This document shows, one piece after another, positions 1-12,868 of a DNA stretch of 64,000 nucleotides (position 1 is its first letter; every line of letters begins with the position of its first letter). The notes under the pieces are model-generated. The model did no database searches. It was not told the origin of the DNA and saw only the letters and a program-made list of their open reading frames with translations. This DNA is from Adiantum capillus-veneris (Eukaryota > Streptophyta > Polypodiopsida > Polypodiales > Pteridaceae), in assembly GCA_014529385.2 (NCBI GenBank), contig CM043954.1, positions 8,579,306-8,643,305 of the forward strand. The letters run 5' to 3'. A program made the position numbers and the translations under genes.

Positions 1-1049
1 TTTGTTCCTGATTGGTTCTCAACCATGGCAAGGAATTTTTGGAATGTCGAAAAGACTTCTTCCTTACTCTTAAGGAGATACACCCACACCTTTCGGGTAG
101 AATCATCTATGAATGTGAGAAAGTAGTTCGCCCCCCCTAGAGTTTTATGTGGCATTGGACCACACAAATCACTGTGCACCAAGTCTAGAGGTTCGCCTAG
201 TTTCTTATTCATTGGCGAAGATGTTAGTCTAGTCTGTTTTCCATATAGACAATGCTCACACAATGGAAAGTCCGTGTAATCTAACACAGGTAAGTAGCCA
301 AAACGTTGAAGTGTTTTCATTCCTTTTTGGCTAATATGTCCTAGCTAGCTATGCCACAACTCAGGAGACGACAGCTCGACAACATAGATAGAGTGTTCGT
401 CGACACTCGAAACAAACAAAGAGTACAGTGATACGTTTTTATTGCCTTTCATCATGATAAGGTTGTTCTTGCGGATCATCCAAGAACGATTACCAAAAAC
501 TATAGTGTATCCAAGTTCATCCAATTGCCCCATAGAAAGCAAGATTTTGGTAAGCTTGGGCACATGTCTGACATTCTGCAGCACAAAAGTAGTGCCATTA
601 TGCATCTGAAGTTTCACATCACCAATGCAAAAAATGTCAAGCTCATAGGAATCACCAAGCTTGACTATTCCATGCATGGATGCATAAGAGGAAAAACACT
701 CTCTATGCGGTGTGACATGAAAACTTGCATCAGAATCAAGGATCCAATTCTGTGCATAACCCTCATCCTGTGCAACTAAAGCATCTGGAGTGAGATCTGA
801 AGTGAAAATGAGAACATCTGAGGCATCTTTTGTCACCTCGGCATGAATCTCTGTGGGCATAATGAGCATCACTGGAGGAGGAGCATCCTCTACTGCAGTG
901 ATAGGTATGGGAGACTCAACAATATTGAGCTCCTCAATCTTTACTGTAATTTTTCCTTTGCTAGAATTATCCTTTTGCATGTTTTTCTGATCTCTTAGGA
1001 AACTGCGATAATCTTTTTGTAATGACCCTTCTTGTGGTAATAGTAACAC
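1..1049 (-). pseudogene. copia pol: protease, GAG-pre-integrase and start of integrase core
   Basis: The minus-strand frame 345-1049 gives a stretch with WILDSDASFH, which corresponds to the copia protease motif normally read as DSG; the glycine is replaced by Asp, which should impair the enzyme. It continues into the GAG-pre-integrase region ending ELWHS. An in-frame TAG at 345-347 interrupts the conserved block, because the next codons in the same frame read LGHIS. The frame then stays open to base 1 through a CEHC-type zinc finger region and the start of the integrase core (LDLVHSDLCGPM, FIDDSTRKVW). Lesions are the protease substitution, the stop, and a frameshift relative to gag near 1010-1018. 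Confidence 0.88.
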
Positions 1050-1798
1050 TCGAGATTTCTGGCATTGCGGTCTCTACTTTGGTTCCTGTGTCTGCTAGGA
1101 CTACGAGGATTTCGCTCTCTACTTTTGCTTTTGTATTTGTTCCTGTCACGGCCTCTTGTCTTTGTTGAACTGCCAGCCATATATGCATCTCCATGACTAG
1201 CATTATCGAGAGATTTACGACGAATCTCTTCAGTGAGCAACGCATCTGTGACAGCATTGAACTCTAACTTGCCATTCGGAGCGGAATTGCTAATGGCTGT
1301 GCAAAAGATATCCCATGAACTGGGTAGAGAGCATAACAAGAAGATAGACTTGAGTTCATCGTCAAACTCCTTAAAGCCCTGAGATGTCAGATGACTAAAC
1401 AAGGAGTTGAACTCATTTAAGTGACTGGAAACTGTGCTACCTTCTTTCATGTTGAGATTCATAAGCTTTTTCATGAGAAAAACTTTGTTGGATGCACTTT
1501 TGCTGTCCCATGCTGAACATAAGCTATCCCAAAGTTCCTTGGTTGTTTTCTTCCCTATGATAGTGAAGAAGACTGACTCGGCTAGATGTAGACGTATCGT
1601 AGCCATGGCTTTTGCATCCAAAATCTCCCATTGAGCTTGTGTATAATCATCATCCTCTACGCGCTCTTTCAACGGTTCTGAGAGGCCTTTGTTTATCAAA
1701 ACGTCCTTCATGCGCTCTTTCCACATGGTGAAGTTGCTGCCATCGAACTTCCTAATGAAATACTCCTCCTTTTTTGAAGAAGAAGCCATCGCTGACAA
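995..1798 (-). pseudogene. copia gag (UBN2/DUF4219-type) with broken zinc knuckle
   Basis: The 267-residue product begins MSAMASSSKKEEY and then has FDGSNFTMWKERMKDVL, the usual start of copia gag. The middle has KELWDSLCSAW and the LNEFNSLFSHL segment seen in UBN2-type gag. The C-terminus is Arg/Ser-rich and leads into a CCHC knuckle that reads CYYYHKKGHYKK: the second Cys is Tyr, and the last Cys is lost to a one-base slip in an A-run (T-run on the plus strand near 1014-1018). After the slip, protease coding continues in the frame of the neighbouring pol ORF. The start is the ATG at 1798. Identity as copia gag is secure; function is unlikely. Confidence 0.88.
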
Positions 1799-4380
1799 GA
1801 GGGTTTGAGAGGTGCCAAACTATGGCGAGAAGCTGTAGAAATTTGGGCACAGTAACCTTTGTATTGGGAGTAAAATCTCAACCGAAATAGACTCAAAAGT
1901 GCCAACTATGGAAGGCACGAATCGCGGGAAGTAAATCCGGCAGAGTCTCCTTTGTATGAGGAGTCAAAACTCAACTCAAAATGCATATAAATGTGCCAAC
2001 TGCACTAACTGGGCATCTGCTGCACAAAACAACTGCTATGTGAGTGCCAACTCGGCGTCAAAAGCATAAATAACCGCTAGATACATATCCTATGGCGAGG
2101 GTACCGTAAAGGGGAACTCCAGCTGCCTGTATCACCGAAGGTGTCTCAACATTCGAGCACACCCTAGCTCAAAGAAAACCTCATGCTATCGACCCTCCAA
2201 AAAGCTAATGCAGACACAAATGGACTAGCCACAGTCTCAGAAAGGGCTCTTGCGGTCCGAGTCTCAGAAACGGCCGGGAAAAACTGCCAAAATAGCCAAA
2301 AAATGGCTCCACACGTAGTACAGTGGGCAGTGTCCGCAACTCAACGAACATGAGTAAAACCGCGCTCAAACATGTGCCAAGAACTGCTGCATGTAGTGAG
2401 TGATCCCTGCGGCGATATTTGCTCTCAAAAGAGCTCAGTAGCACTAGGTGTGCTCACAACAAAATGCATCTGTCAACGCATGTGTCCGCAGAGAATCTGC
2501 TGTCGAAATGACTGCCAAATCGCCTGTGAAAGCGCTGTGTCTGGTAACCTGGAGAATCTATGAGTGAATGGGCTGAAAAACCCCCGTGGTGCTGTAACCT
2601 GCGTGTCGGTGTCGCTATGTGCCGATTTTTGCCGTAGGGCAGAAATATGCTAGTCGAATAGCCACCAAAGGTGTCGCATCCGTAAATTGTGTCGTACAAG
2701 GCGATCGGTGCGCTCGGTGCTGATGTCGGGTGTCACTCCTCTATGATAGAGGTACCTCACCCGCGCATGTCGCAAGCACGGTCGTCGATCGCGGGAACGC
2801 GCTCGTGTGGGGAAGTGTCCGGTGTCTGGGTCGGATGTCGGAGATCCGCCGCAATGAGGAGTGTCAAGCCGGTGCGCATGAGCGGTGTCGATGTCGATGT
2901 CTCTTTCCACCGCCGGGCAGAAGTGGCTAGCCGAGTAGCTGTAAAACGACAATGCTCGAGCGGCCAATACCGAGTCGGATCGGTATCGATCACAGTTTTG
3001 GCTCGATCTGAGAAGATTGATTTCAAATGTGTCGGACTCGGTTGTTTGTGCTCGCTCGCAAGCACGGTGTCAAGCTTTCTATCTGTCTCTCTCACTTTCT
3101 CTCAAGCTCTTGTCTCCAAGTTGGCTAAAAAGAGTGCTTCTTGTCGCTGTCAGCTGTGTTTCAAGTGGGATCAAGGAGTCCGGGCGGGGGGGGGGCTCGT
3201 GGACTTAGCTACGAGTCGATTAGGGGGGGTGGGGGGGTTTGTTGAGGTCTCGCATGGGAGAGAGCCCTTGCACACAAGAGAGAGTTAATTGGATTAAAAA
3301 AAAAAAAACTGGCTGTCGAATCTATTGTCGACTGCCTGCTTTGCTTCACTGACTCTACCAGCGCTGCCTTTGGGCACTGAGTGTCTGTGTGTGTGTGAGT
3401 GAGAACACCACGAACGCCCTCCCCTTTGCTTCGATTGACTAGCGCTGTCTTTGCTTGGCCTCGTTTTGTAGCCGGCTGTTGCCCAATGGAGCCAAGCTCT
3501 ACCGGCTTTGGATTCAGGTCGACTTCTTCTGCTCCCGCCCAAGCTACTCAAGTCCTTCAATTCCTTCCCAACTCGAGTGTGCCCCAAAACCTCCAAGGCT
3601 TTGCCTTCTGCCCGATTGCGCCCTCTATGTCCGAGGCTTTCCTTGTTGAGCTTGCATCATGGTCCGCTCTTCGCAGCACATGATCTTGCCTTGCTACACA
3701 TCGAAGTGTCTGCGCCTGCTTCCCCCTTCCTCGTCCTCTTACTCTTCTTCCTCTTCACCTGGTACTACCTCCGCATTGCGGCAGTCCCACCACCATCGCT
3801 GGGCTGAGCTTTCCTTTCAAGCAACGGGATGTCTGCTAAATGGAATGTGATTTCTCTTGCTCTGAATTCAGGTGGTGGACCTCCTAATTCAGCTTCTGTA
3901 GCTAGAACAATGAAGCAGCGGACTCAATTTTGTGCTCAATTAGCCTCAATTGGGATTTGCTAAGCAGCTTAGGAGCTGAATTTGGCAAAATTGCGATGCA
4001 GATTGCTCAATCCAGGCACCAGAGTTGAAATGCAGGTTGAATTTGGCCTTGTAATCTAAAATTTCGGTTGAATTTGAGCTGTCAGGCTTTGGTTCTTGCT
4101 TCTTCTGTGGGAAATCTGGGCTTTGATTTTTTGCTCCATGGCATCGACAACTGATCAGAATGTGTCTGATGGCGCTTCCTCACTTGGAAGATCTTCGAGC
4201 AAGAACACGCGTCAAGAATCCGAGAAATAGTCTGATCTCCTTCGAGTGCTCTGATCCATGTCGGATCCGCTGCCACCGCCAAGCTCAAGCACAAGCTCCG
4301 AGCTCCGCCATAGCCGGCGAGCTCTGTCGCTTCCGAGTCGATCGTCGGAGGGTGATCGCGTGCGCGGTTCGTCGCTGCAG
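1799..4380 (-). other. long non-coding leader of the copia element
   Basis: About 2.6 kb separates the PBS from the gag start, much longer than the usual copia leader. Between roughly 1800 and 2480 there are degenerate repeated phrases (GTGCCAACT..., GGAGTCAAAACTCAA...) suggesting old internal duplication. The part from 2700 to 3300 is CpG-rich, with an A-run at 3297-3309. Short open frames exist on both strands but none shows a recognisable domain. An alternative is that other fragments are nested here; I see no LTR boundary to prove it. Confidence 0.5.
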
Positions 4381-4391
4381 CTCTGATACCA
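4381..4391 (-). promoter_or_regulatory. primer-binding site, copia type
   Basis: The plus strand reads CTCTGATACCA, the reverse complement of TGGTATCAGAG, the standard copia PBS matching initiator tRNA-Met. It lies two bases from the LTR boundary, which fixes the element's orientation as minus. Confidence 0.8.
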
Positions 4392-4393
4392 AT

Positions 4394-4594
4394 TGACGAG
4401 TGCGCATGTACGAAGTGTGTGCAAGAGAGGAGAAGAAGAGAATGGGGAAGGGGGAGATGCACAGGTAGCCACTGTGTGGGTTAGTGGAGAAGAAAGAGAG
4501 GAGTCAACTCTATCTCTTTTTCTCCCTATATTGATTAGGTGAAATCAAGTGTACAAGGGTGGTTTCCCACGGCCACCTGGCCTACACCCCAACA
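4394..4594 (-). repeat. 5' LTR of the copia element
   Basis: The sequence begins TGACGAG next to the PBS and ends CCCCAACA at 4594, giving TG...CA ends and about 201 bp. The right boundary is placed there because LINE coding resumes within a few bases (CCACA at 4595-4599 could be one copy of a target duplication). The right boundary is less certain than the left one. Confidence 0.6.
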
Positions 4595-4599
4595 CCACA

Positions 4600-7141
4600 A
4601 ACTTGGTGCAGAGGGCCTCGATATGAATCGTAGAGTTGAGAATTCTCAGGCCACCTTGGACCAACGATCGAGCAATACCTTCCCACTTTGCCCACTGCCA
4701 CGGCGTCGAGGCTTTAGTGTTGTTCCTCCATAAGAATATTTTAACAGGTTTCAAGAACTCCTTCCAGTTACATTTGGCTATTTTGAGGAGCGGGCTTGGT
4801 GAAGGCAATATAGGGGAGCATAAATGAGTTGATCACTTCGACTCGACTATGAAAGGGAAGCAAGACAAACTCCCATCTTTCCATTTTTTTCTGGATCTTC
4901 TCTAGTACCCACTGGAACCTTTGCTTGTGAGTAACATCCACACCCAAGGGGGCGTCCAGATGTTGAAATATCCTCCCTTTAGATATGGTCTTCCGTGACC
5001 AACCCAATGAATCAAATGTATCATTTTTCGTCAAAGAGATCAATCTAGATTTCTCAATACTACATTTTGATCCCAAAGCCAAATCAAATAGCTTCACAAT
5101 CTGAAGGGACTTTCTAAGAACCTAGAGAAGGCTTTCAAAAAGAGGAGGGAGTCGTCTGCAAACATCTTGGCCAGAAGCTGGTCATTGCCGAGAAAAGTTT
5201 ACCCTTGGATTTCCCCTCACTCAGCAACAACTTTGAGAATTGTAATTAGAGGATGCTACCCAATAGAAAATAGAAGAGGGGCGAGGGGGCACCCTTGCTT
5301 GATAGACCTTTTGGCTTCAAAAGAGCCCACAATTCTATCATTGAACAAGAGCTCAAATTGGTTGCCTACCCCCAGAGTGTGTATAAGTCTAAAGAGACAA
5401 GGCCCAAAGCCCAGTGCTTTCATGAAATATTCAATAAAGGACCACATAATCCTATCATAAGCCTTGTCTAGGTCTAGCTGGAAAAAAATACACTCCTGCT
5501 TCATGAAGGATGCGTACTCAATCCCCACCATTGCCGTCAAGATATTTCCATAAATTGATCTTCCTTTGATGAACCCGTGCTGATGAGGAGAGATGACTTT
5601 GTCCAGGAGGGGGCCAATTCTAAGAGCAACTGCCTTGGTGATGATTTTGTATGCCATAGACATCATGGTTATGGGTCACCTATGCTTAATATGCAAGCAA
5701 AAAACCTGTTTTGGGATAGGCTTGATAAGGCCTCTTTTCACATTGGGATCCAACGACCCATTCACAAAAGCTTGGTTCACTATAAACATGACTGGGACCT
5801 TGAGGTCCTCCCAGAATTCCCTGAAGAATTATGTGGTCAAGCCATCCCACCCAAGGGACGTCTCCCTGCCAAGAGCTTGCAATGCAAGTGAGTATTCCTC
5901 TTCACAAAGGGCCCTTTCAAGACGAATTAGCTTCAGGTTGTGGAATTATTCTATTGAAACTGTTAAGCAAGGTCGCTCTAGCTTTTTCCACTTCTTGAGA
6001 GTGGTACTCTGTCTGGCCAATAATTTGGCTTAAATGTTAGCGGCCTATGGTTGGAGGAAGGTCTCCCTAGAAATCAATCTCACCCTCCTAAACTCCTCTA
6101 GATTTTGCTCAGCAAGGTTGGATTTAGCTTCCAGCCACCTCTTGTGTTCTTCTTTGAATGCCAGCCCAACATATTTTCTGGAAGTTAGACTAGCGACCTC
6201 CTCTTCGAGATGCTTGCACTTCTCTTCTCAGGCCTTTAGGATTCCGAGGGCCCGAGCTTTTAATCGCTTTTTGTATACTCCGAGCAAAAAAGTCCCAAGC
6301 TTTAGGTCTCTAAAGATTGATATCTTTATTGAGTTCACTCACAACTTTCTTGGTAAGCCTTTTAAATAGAGGGTCTTTGAATAGGTTTTCCCATTTACAA
6401 CCAACTTCTTACTCCCTCTGGGGGCCTAGCCCACCCCTTGGCTTTCCTGAGTTTAAAGTGTAGAGGTATGTGATCTGACAAGCTCTTTTTTGGAAACACC
6501 TTCATCTCAAGTAGGGATGGGATCCAGTCAGCCTGGTGAGAGCAGTAGCACCTATCAAGCGGGCAACTATAGGCTTGTGTACGTGAAGCCGGGTGTACTG
6601 TTCTAGGGACCCACCTCCCATAAGTCCACCATAGCCCATTTTCCACAGAGACCCATCCACTTATCGAAACTTGTCAAAAAATTGGTTGAGCCTGTTCTAT
6701 CCTTGCTCCTCTCCACCATATTAAAGTCACCTACCATTAGCCATTCTCCTTCAATAGGGGTATCCCTAAGATGCATCCACAATTTGGCTCTATCCTTAGC
6801 ATTGCAAGGGCCATAAATGTTTATTATGGTGATATATTGTCTTGCCCAACTGATTCTCACTCCAAGTTCCCTCCTAGAAGGGTGATTTAGGATCACATTG
6901 GGCTCCTGGTCCCTATCCACAATAGAGAGGATGCTAGTGAACTGGTCTACTCCCTCTCCATAGAACACCAACTTCTTTCTCAATGTCTGTTTCTTTTTCT
7001 CTGAGCGTCGATATGATGCTCTTGGATGGCCTAACAATTCACTTCCTTATTCTTTCTAAATTCCTCCCAGAAGAAAACGTGTTTCTTCCAAGTCTTGAAT
7101 CCTTTCACGTTCCATGATTGGATAGCTAGAGCTTCCATCAT
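4600..7141 (-). pseudogene. L1 ORF2: endonuclease and reverse transcriptase
   Basis: Translation from the ATG at 7141 gives the EEP-endonuclease opening (IQSWNVKGFKTWKKHVF) and then, in another frame, IINIYGPCN and WLMVGDFNMVE. A later segment has LSDHIPLHF, the catalytic SDH motif. RT blocks follow: YKIITKAVALRIGPLL, HQHGFIKGRSIYGN, LDLDKAYDRIMW and IKQGCPLAPLLF. The catalytic box reads MFADDS at about 5148-5165, with Phe for the usual Tyr. Downstream segments (SRKTISKGRIFQHLDAPLG, QGGLRILN) match the post-RT region. At least five frame changes or stops separate these blocks, so it cannot make a working protein. Confidence 0.85.
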
Positions 7142-7294
7142 TGGGATAGAGGGAGGAATTATTTAACATCCGATCCTTGCATCATTTTTGGATCCCTGGA
7201 TCTAGGAGAGACAGGGGGATCTCCATCTACCCAGGCTCCTTTGTCTGAAGCGCTTCGAAGGGGATGTGGAGCGTGAGTGCACAAGAGCCTTCCT

Positions 7295-8942
7295 TTAGTT
7301 GGGGGGGGGGGAGGAGAAAATACCTTCCAAGGCTCCAATATCTTTCAATGATGTAGATTCTCTTGCTACAACCTTCACCCTTTCGATCCTCTTCAGACCT
7401 GGGAGTTGCACAATCGATGAAGTTGTCATTGTCAGAAGTTTCGGTGTTGAAGCATGGAAAACCATCGGCTTAGCATTGCATAGGCCTTCATGGAATTTCA
7501 TTGTGTGGCCCCGATTTCCCACAAACTTCTCCTGAAATTTAGTGTCTTCCTTGTCATGCATCATATCCTCTTTTTCCTCCATCCCCATTACTCTTCCTTT
7601 GATTTTCATTCTCTTCCACAATTGCTTCCTTCATAAGGGCTTGGTTGCCAAGCCCTACCCTAGCATCTTGCATTTTAGAGTCAACATTTCTATTAATCTT
7701 CATGGGGCAGTCCTTGGTAAAGCGCCCAAACTTGTTACATTCAAAGCATGCCCCAAAATACATCCCAAAATTGAGCGGAATAGTAATAAGCTGAGCTCTG
7801 ACATTGATCACCATGCTCTTAGGTGGTGTGTGAGAGCTATTCTAGTCTATGCACACACAATTAGAGAATCTGCCTAGACCCCTCTTGTTAGGGACAAACA
7901 AGGGGGTGCCAAGCTGACTGGCAAGCAACCTGATGTTATCCCATAGCCAACAAGGCAAACCTATGAACTCGACCCATACACGATGAATCCCTTGGATGAA
8001 TCAAATATTGGTCTTCATGGCACCACACAAACGGTGGTCCTGTTAAATACCAGGAAGCCTTTCTCTAGGATCTTTGATACGTCGAAAACCTCCTTGAATC
8101 TAACTGTGCAAAATCCAGGTAATTGGTGTTTTCAATTGCCCCCCCATGACCAAGAATCTACGGTCCTTGGATCCATTGGATTAGTCTAAGTCTGTTAAGA
8201 CTCTCCCACTAAATCCAATTAGGAGCATAAGCTTGGCTTGCATGGCTGGGTGATCTTTAATTAGTGCTGGAGTAATTGCGATAGTGATAGCCTCTGCAAC
8301 TTCCACTTGTTGTGGTGGAAGAGACTTCTTTGAAGCACTATAGGCTCGATCCACCAACCCTTCTTCAAGAAGCCCACTGAGTTCAACTTGAGAGAAAGTT
8401 CTTTTGTTACCGGTTGGGACGCCTTCTAACTGACTGTTTACTTCCTCCAGCTCTCGTTTCAAGATTTAACATCCTTCAATTTATCCCGACCCCCCTTGCT
8501 TGATGACTCAACACCTATGACCTTAGTGCAGTCTTTGTGATTTGGGCTCTTCAAGATGCTTGCGAACGAGACGCCTGGTCGGAGAGCAACAATGACCATG
8601 GATCCCTTGTTCACATTCGTATCAATCTTCCTTGGGGGCACACATGCCTTGAGGGTCTTCACCTCCTTGAAGTTGAATTCTTGAGTAGGTTGGGCTATCT
8701 CAATTCCTTTTTCTTTCCCGAAGAGAACCTTGTCCTCCGAGAGATTATTATTGCTAGATTGGGCCGGCAGACCCCCTGTCTGAGCCAAGTTCTTCATCAT
8801 CAGGTCAGTCAACGATAGTGAATACGACTGTCTCCCTTCATCCATCGGCATTGTTCCATCAGAGGGCCGACATTCTTCTGGCTGTGAGCTTTTTCAAGAA
8901 CCTGATAATGTCCTCTTCCATGGGGAGGGCATCGAAATCCAT
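7295..8942 (-). pseudogene. L1 ORF1 (DUF4283-like RNA-binding protein with zinc knuckle)
   Basis: The reading starts at the ATG at 8942 (MDFDALPMEED). A later block reads WVEFIGLPCWLWDNIR, characteristic of the DUF4283/zf-CCHC_4 ORF1 proteins of plant L1 elements. It is followed by a knuckle CFECNKFGRFTKDC near 7705-7755, in which the His is replaced by Arg. The C-terminal part has little recognisable content. Stops and frameshifts break it into at least four pieces. ORF1 normally binds LINE RNA to form the transposition particle. Confidence 0.78.
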
Positions 8943-9350
8943 TTTACCCACCAAAACTTTAAGCGTTACAGAGGGGGATCAGGGGCTATAAGCCCGGAGG
9001 AACCACCCCTAGTGAAGAGATAATAAAAGCAATGGGCGCTTATAAGAACTAGAGCTTAAGATAAGTAATGAGAAGGGCTTTCTGACATAACACTTTTCCA
9101 AGTAGTGGTGGAGCGATGGTCTGAGTAAGGAGAAGCGGCGATGGTCTGAGCAGTTGGGTGTCCTCGCGAGTTGGAAGCGTGTCGTCTTCGTGGTGCGTAG
9201 GGTCCGCAGCATCAAACAAGTTGAGTGCAAGCAGGCAAGTTTACTGCCTTCAGACTAAGCTCTTGCACCCTGGGTTGGGGAAAGGTGGAGTGGGTGGTCT
9301 CTGGCAAGTCCCTGGTGGCGCCATGAGTCGGTCCTGCACGCGAAAAAATT
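8943..9350 (-). other. probable 5' UTR of the L1 element
   Basis: No coding similarity is visible upstream of the ORF1 start. The stretch is moderately CG-rich near 9100-9330 and ends before an AT-rich junction with the neighbouring copia fragment. The boundary is a guess. Confidence 0.35.
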
Positions 9351-9449
9351 CTCTTGATTGCACATAACATAGGATAACTTAAGCCTGTGTTTCGCTCCTG
9401 CTCACTTCAAGCCATAATTGTGATTATTAAGTTCGTTATAATCGTTGGT

Positions 9450-10910
9450 TTTGCTTTGCTTGCTGCCAAAATGACACATGGACTTTATGTGATTTGCCTC
9501 CTTGCAAAAAGGCCATTAGTACGAAGTGGGTTTACAAGTTGAAATGCAAGCCGGATGGTGAGATCGATCGCCATAAGGCTTGACTTGTTGCAAAGGTTTA
9601 TGCACAGCAAAAAGGCATAGATTATGAAGAGACCTTTGCTCTCACTTGTCGTATGACTAGTGTGCGTTTTCTATGTGCATTGGCAACTCATTTTGGTTGG
9701 GATGTACATCAATCAGACATTGTTACTGATTTCTTGAATGGCTACATATTTGAGGAAGTTTATGTAATGTAGCCTCTTGGTTTTGTCATAAAAGGACAAG
9801 AGGACAAAGTGTGCAGATGTAAGAAGGCTTTGTATGGGTTGAAGCAATCTCCTCGTGCTTGGTATGAGAAAGATGACACTCATTTGGTCAAACAAGGCTT
9901 TCGTAACAGTCCAACAGAAAGCACATTGTATGTAAAGCGTGAGGGTGATGTACTTCTCATTGTGGTTCTATATGTTGATGTTTTGCTGATCACTAGACCA
10001 AATGAGAGACATATTGCTGAATTGAAAGCTAATTTGAATGCTACTTTCAAGATAAAAGATTTGGGGTTGTTGCATCATTACTTGGGTATACAGTTTAAGC
10101 AGTGTGATGGTGGTATTGCCTTGTGTGAAAAAAGTTACATAGAGACATTTCTATGTAAAATTGGACTTGAGGATTGCAAACCTATTGCCAATCCCATGGA
10201 AATAGGTTTGAATTTGAGTCTACATGATGCTGGCAATCCTGCTGATGTCACTCTTTACCAAACTGCTGTTAGATGCCTCATTTATGTATGCAACACGAGG
10301 CCGGATATTCAGTTTGTAGTCTCACAAGTCAGCAGATTTATGCATAGCCCAGGGTCTAAGTAGCACTCGCAGGTTGTCAAGAGGATTTTTCGCTACCTTA
10401 GTGGCAATTTACATCTTGGCTTATTTTAACCCAAGGGGGGATCATTGCCGCCAAAATTACATGCTTTTTTGGACTCAGATTGGACTGGTCCACAAGTGGT
10501 TTTTGTTTCATACTTGGCAGTTCATGTTATCATGGTTGAGCAAGAATCAACCTACTGTGGCCACTTTGAGTTGTGAGGCTGAGTACAGGGTAGTCTTCAC
10601 AGCTACGGTTGAGTGTGTATGGCTCAGACGCCTTATGGCTGATTTGGGTGTTGGACAGGACATTGCCAACACTATCTAGATTGACAGTCAGGGTGCATTG
10701 GCAGTTGCGAGGAACCCAGTCTTTCATGCTCGCACAAAGCACATTGAGGTGCATTACCACTATGTGAGGGAGAGGCTCTCAGCAGGAGAGATCAGCTTGG
10801 CTTATGTGCCAACATAGGACAACCTTGCAGATATTTTCACAAAGGCATTATCTCGGGGGAAGCTCGAAGCTTTCCGCAAAGCTTTGGGCTTACTCCCCTT
10901 TGTGGACTGA
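9450..10910 (+). pseudogene. copia pol: reverse transcriptase and RNase H
   Basis: The frame opens with NDTWTLCDLPPCKKAI and KWVYKLKCKPDGEIDRHKA, the start of the RVT_2 domain, then has a stop where KARLVA is expected. It continues with GWDVHQSDIVTDFLNG, a stop at MQPLGF, and LYGLKQSPRAWY. The catalytic box at 9971-9988 reads YVDVLLI instead of YVDDLLI, so one metal-binding Asp is lost. RNase H follows (HAFLDSDWTG), frame-shifted, and the C-terminus reads GLLPFVD with a TGA ending at 10910. The 5' half of the element is missing. A sister copy of the last part lies at 41629-42162. Confidence 0.88.
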
Positions 10911-10974
10911 TCATGTACTCAGAGCATGGCACTTCCCTTTCCTCATGTGCCAGCTCTCGTTCACCGCATCACTC

Positions 10975-10985
10975 CAGGGGAGATT
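10975..10985 (+). promoter_or_regulatory. polypurine tract
   Basis: CCAGGGGAGAT lies directly before the LTR. The sister copy at 42225-42237 reads CCAAGGGGGATC in the same position, which supports its role as plus-strand primer. Confidence 0.6.
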
Positions 10986-11193
10986 TGTTACCATATACAT
11001 GTGGTAGTGATGTGTGTGAACACACTAGGACCGTCGGGGCAATTTTTCCCCCCGAGCATTGTATATATGCCCATCACTCTAGGGCTATCTATCTTTCCAT
11101 TGCACACTAAGTAACACACTCTCTATTGTGTGCCTTGATCTTCCTTCGTCTTCTCCAAGTTGTGTACGTTTCTCTGCAACCCTAATTCCAACA
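10986..11193 (+). repeat. 3' LTR of copia family 2
   Basis: It starts TGTTACCATATACATGTGG and ends CCTAATTCCAACA, 208 bp. A second full copy at 42238-42464 and a third partial one at 42839-42929 fix both ends. Compared with the 42 kb copy it lacks about 17 bp near the GGGGCA/CCCC region. Confidence 0.88.
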
Positions 11194-11219
11194 AATACAA
11201 AAGAGAGAGAGCAAGAGAG

Positions 11220-12070
<851 letters not shown>

Positions 12071-12429
12071 CACTCTGGAAGGCCAACTAAACCAAAATTA
12101 GGAATCTCAGTGCTCTCAACTACACCACCCAACCTACATACACACGAATGGAAGGAAACTGACCAAATCATACTAGAATCATATGAAACTTAAGGAACAT
12201 TATCCCCTCACTAGGATACACCTGTTCGAAAGCCTATACACTCAAAACCCTCACTCCAGACCCATTTGCAAAAAATGCGTATGAAGACAGAGTAGAATTT
12301 TGAAAGTGTGCGAAAGTGAAATCTATGAGTATCTATGCATAGCTTATGTCTCCACAATTATAATGACTACTTGCACGCAGAAAACAGACATCATTTGATA
12401 CACTTACGACCACAAATAGCACGTAGACG
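12071..12429. other. unassigned sequence
   Basis: Moderately AT-rich, without a recognisable domain, LTR boundary or RNA gene. Confidence 0.3.
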
Positions 12430-12868
12430 TGTTAGCACGTGTGCTCCGTTTCGTGTGGAATGCTTGGCATTTTTGTGTAGCTCTCTCCGAGAGCCTATTG
12501 CAATGGTGTAGTCAAATCTCTAGTGTGATGAACAACCCGGAAGTAGTGTCAAGAGGAAGATCACGCTCTCTCTCTTTCTCTCTCACGCACATTCGATAGT
12601 AGCTCAAAACTTTGATTATTGATAAAGTTCTTTTTACAAAATGACCTAGGTACCTTATATACTAAGGCTACCATAGGTTAAACCTAAAACAGAGTTCAAT
12701 GGGTCAAATGGCTTTGTATGTACAATCTGGAAGTGCCATTGCACCCCGGCTTCTGCAACTAGAATACCTACTAATTACAAATGATGTTTTTAACCATAAG
12801 AACTCTCAAAAAATAAGACTTTCATACGAAAAGTGAGTTATGTTGTACTGTTGACCCATGGGTCAACA
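12430..12868 (-). repeat. probable 3' LTR of element A
   Basis: The right end reads GGGTCAACA and is followed on the plus strand by CTCCCCTCCTCC, the complement of a strong polypurine tract GGAGGAGGGGAG; this is the signature of a minus-strand 3' LTR. The left end is placed at TGTTAGCACG, which gives TGTT...AACA ends and 439 bp. The left end is uncertain because no second copy is present in the window. Confidence 0.5.

Larger units (their letters stand above)
1..4594 (-). mobile_element. Ty1/copia retrotransposon, 5' two-thirds, truncated by window edge
   Basis: Read on the minus strand this is an LTR (4394-4594), a primer-binding site, a long leader, gag, protease and the start of integrase, which runs off the window at base 1. 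The order gag-PR-INT with RT still to come is the copia order. Several stops and frameshifts make this copy defective. It appears to sit inside an L1 LINE, because LINE coding similarity stops where the LTR begins near 4595-4600. The second LTR is outside the window, so the target duplication cannot be checked. Confidence 0.85.
4600..9350 (-). mobile_element. L1-type LINE, degenerate, 3' end cut by a copia insertion
   Basis: The order on the minus strand is a possible 5' UTR, ORF1 with a DUF4283-like region and a zinc knuckle, then ORF2 with endonuclease and reverse transcriptase. This is the plant L1 layout. Both ORFs are scattered over several frames, so it is old. Its 3' end is missing because the copia LTR abuts the post-RT region. 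Two further fragments of the same family lie at 42935-43609 and 62773-63445. Confidence 0.85.

Noticed and set aside
2650-3288. Overlapping frames of 100-200 codons on both strands near 2.7-3.3 kb
   Set aside because: CpG-rich sequence gives long chance frames; no domain, and they lie in a retroelement leader.
4082-4472. Frames near 4.1-4.5 kb as a small host gene
   Set aside because: They span the copia PBS and LTR and have no recognisable content.
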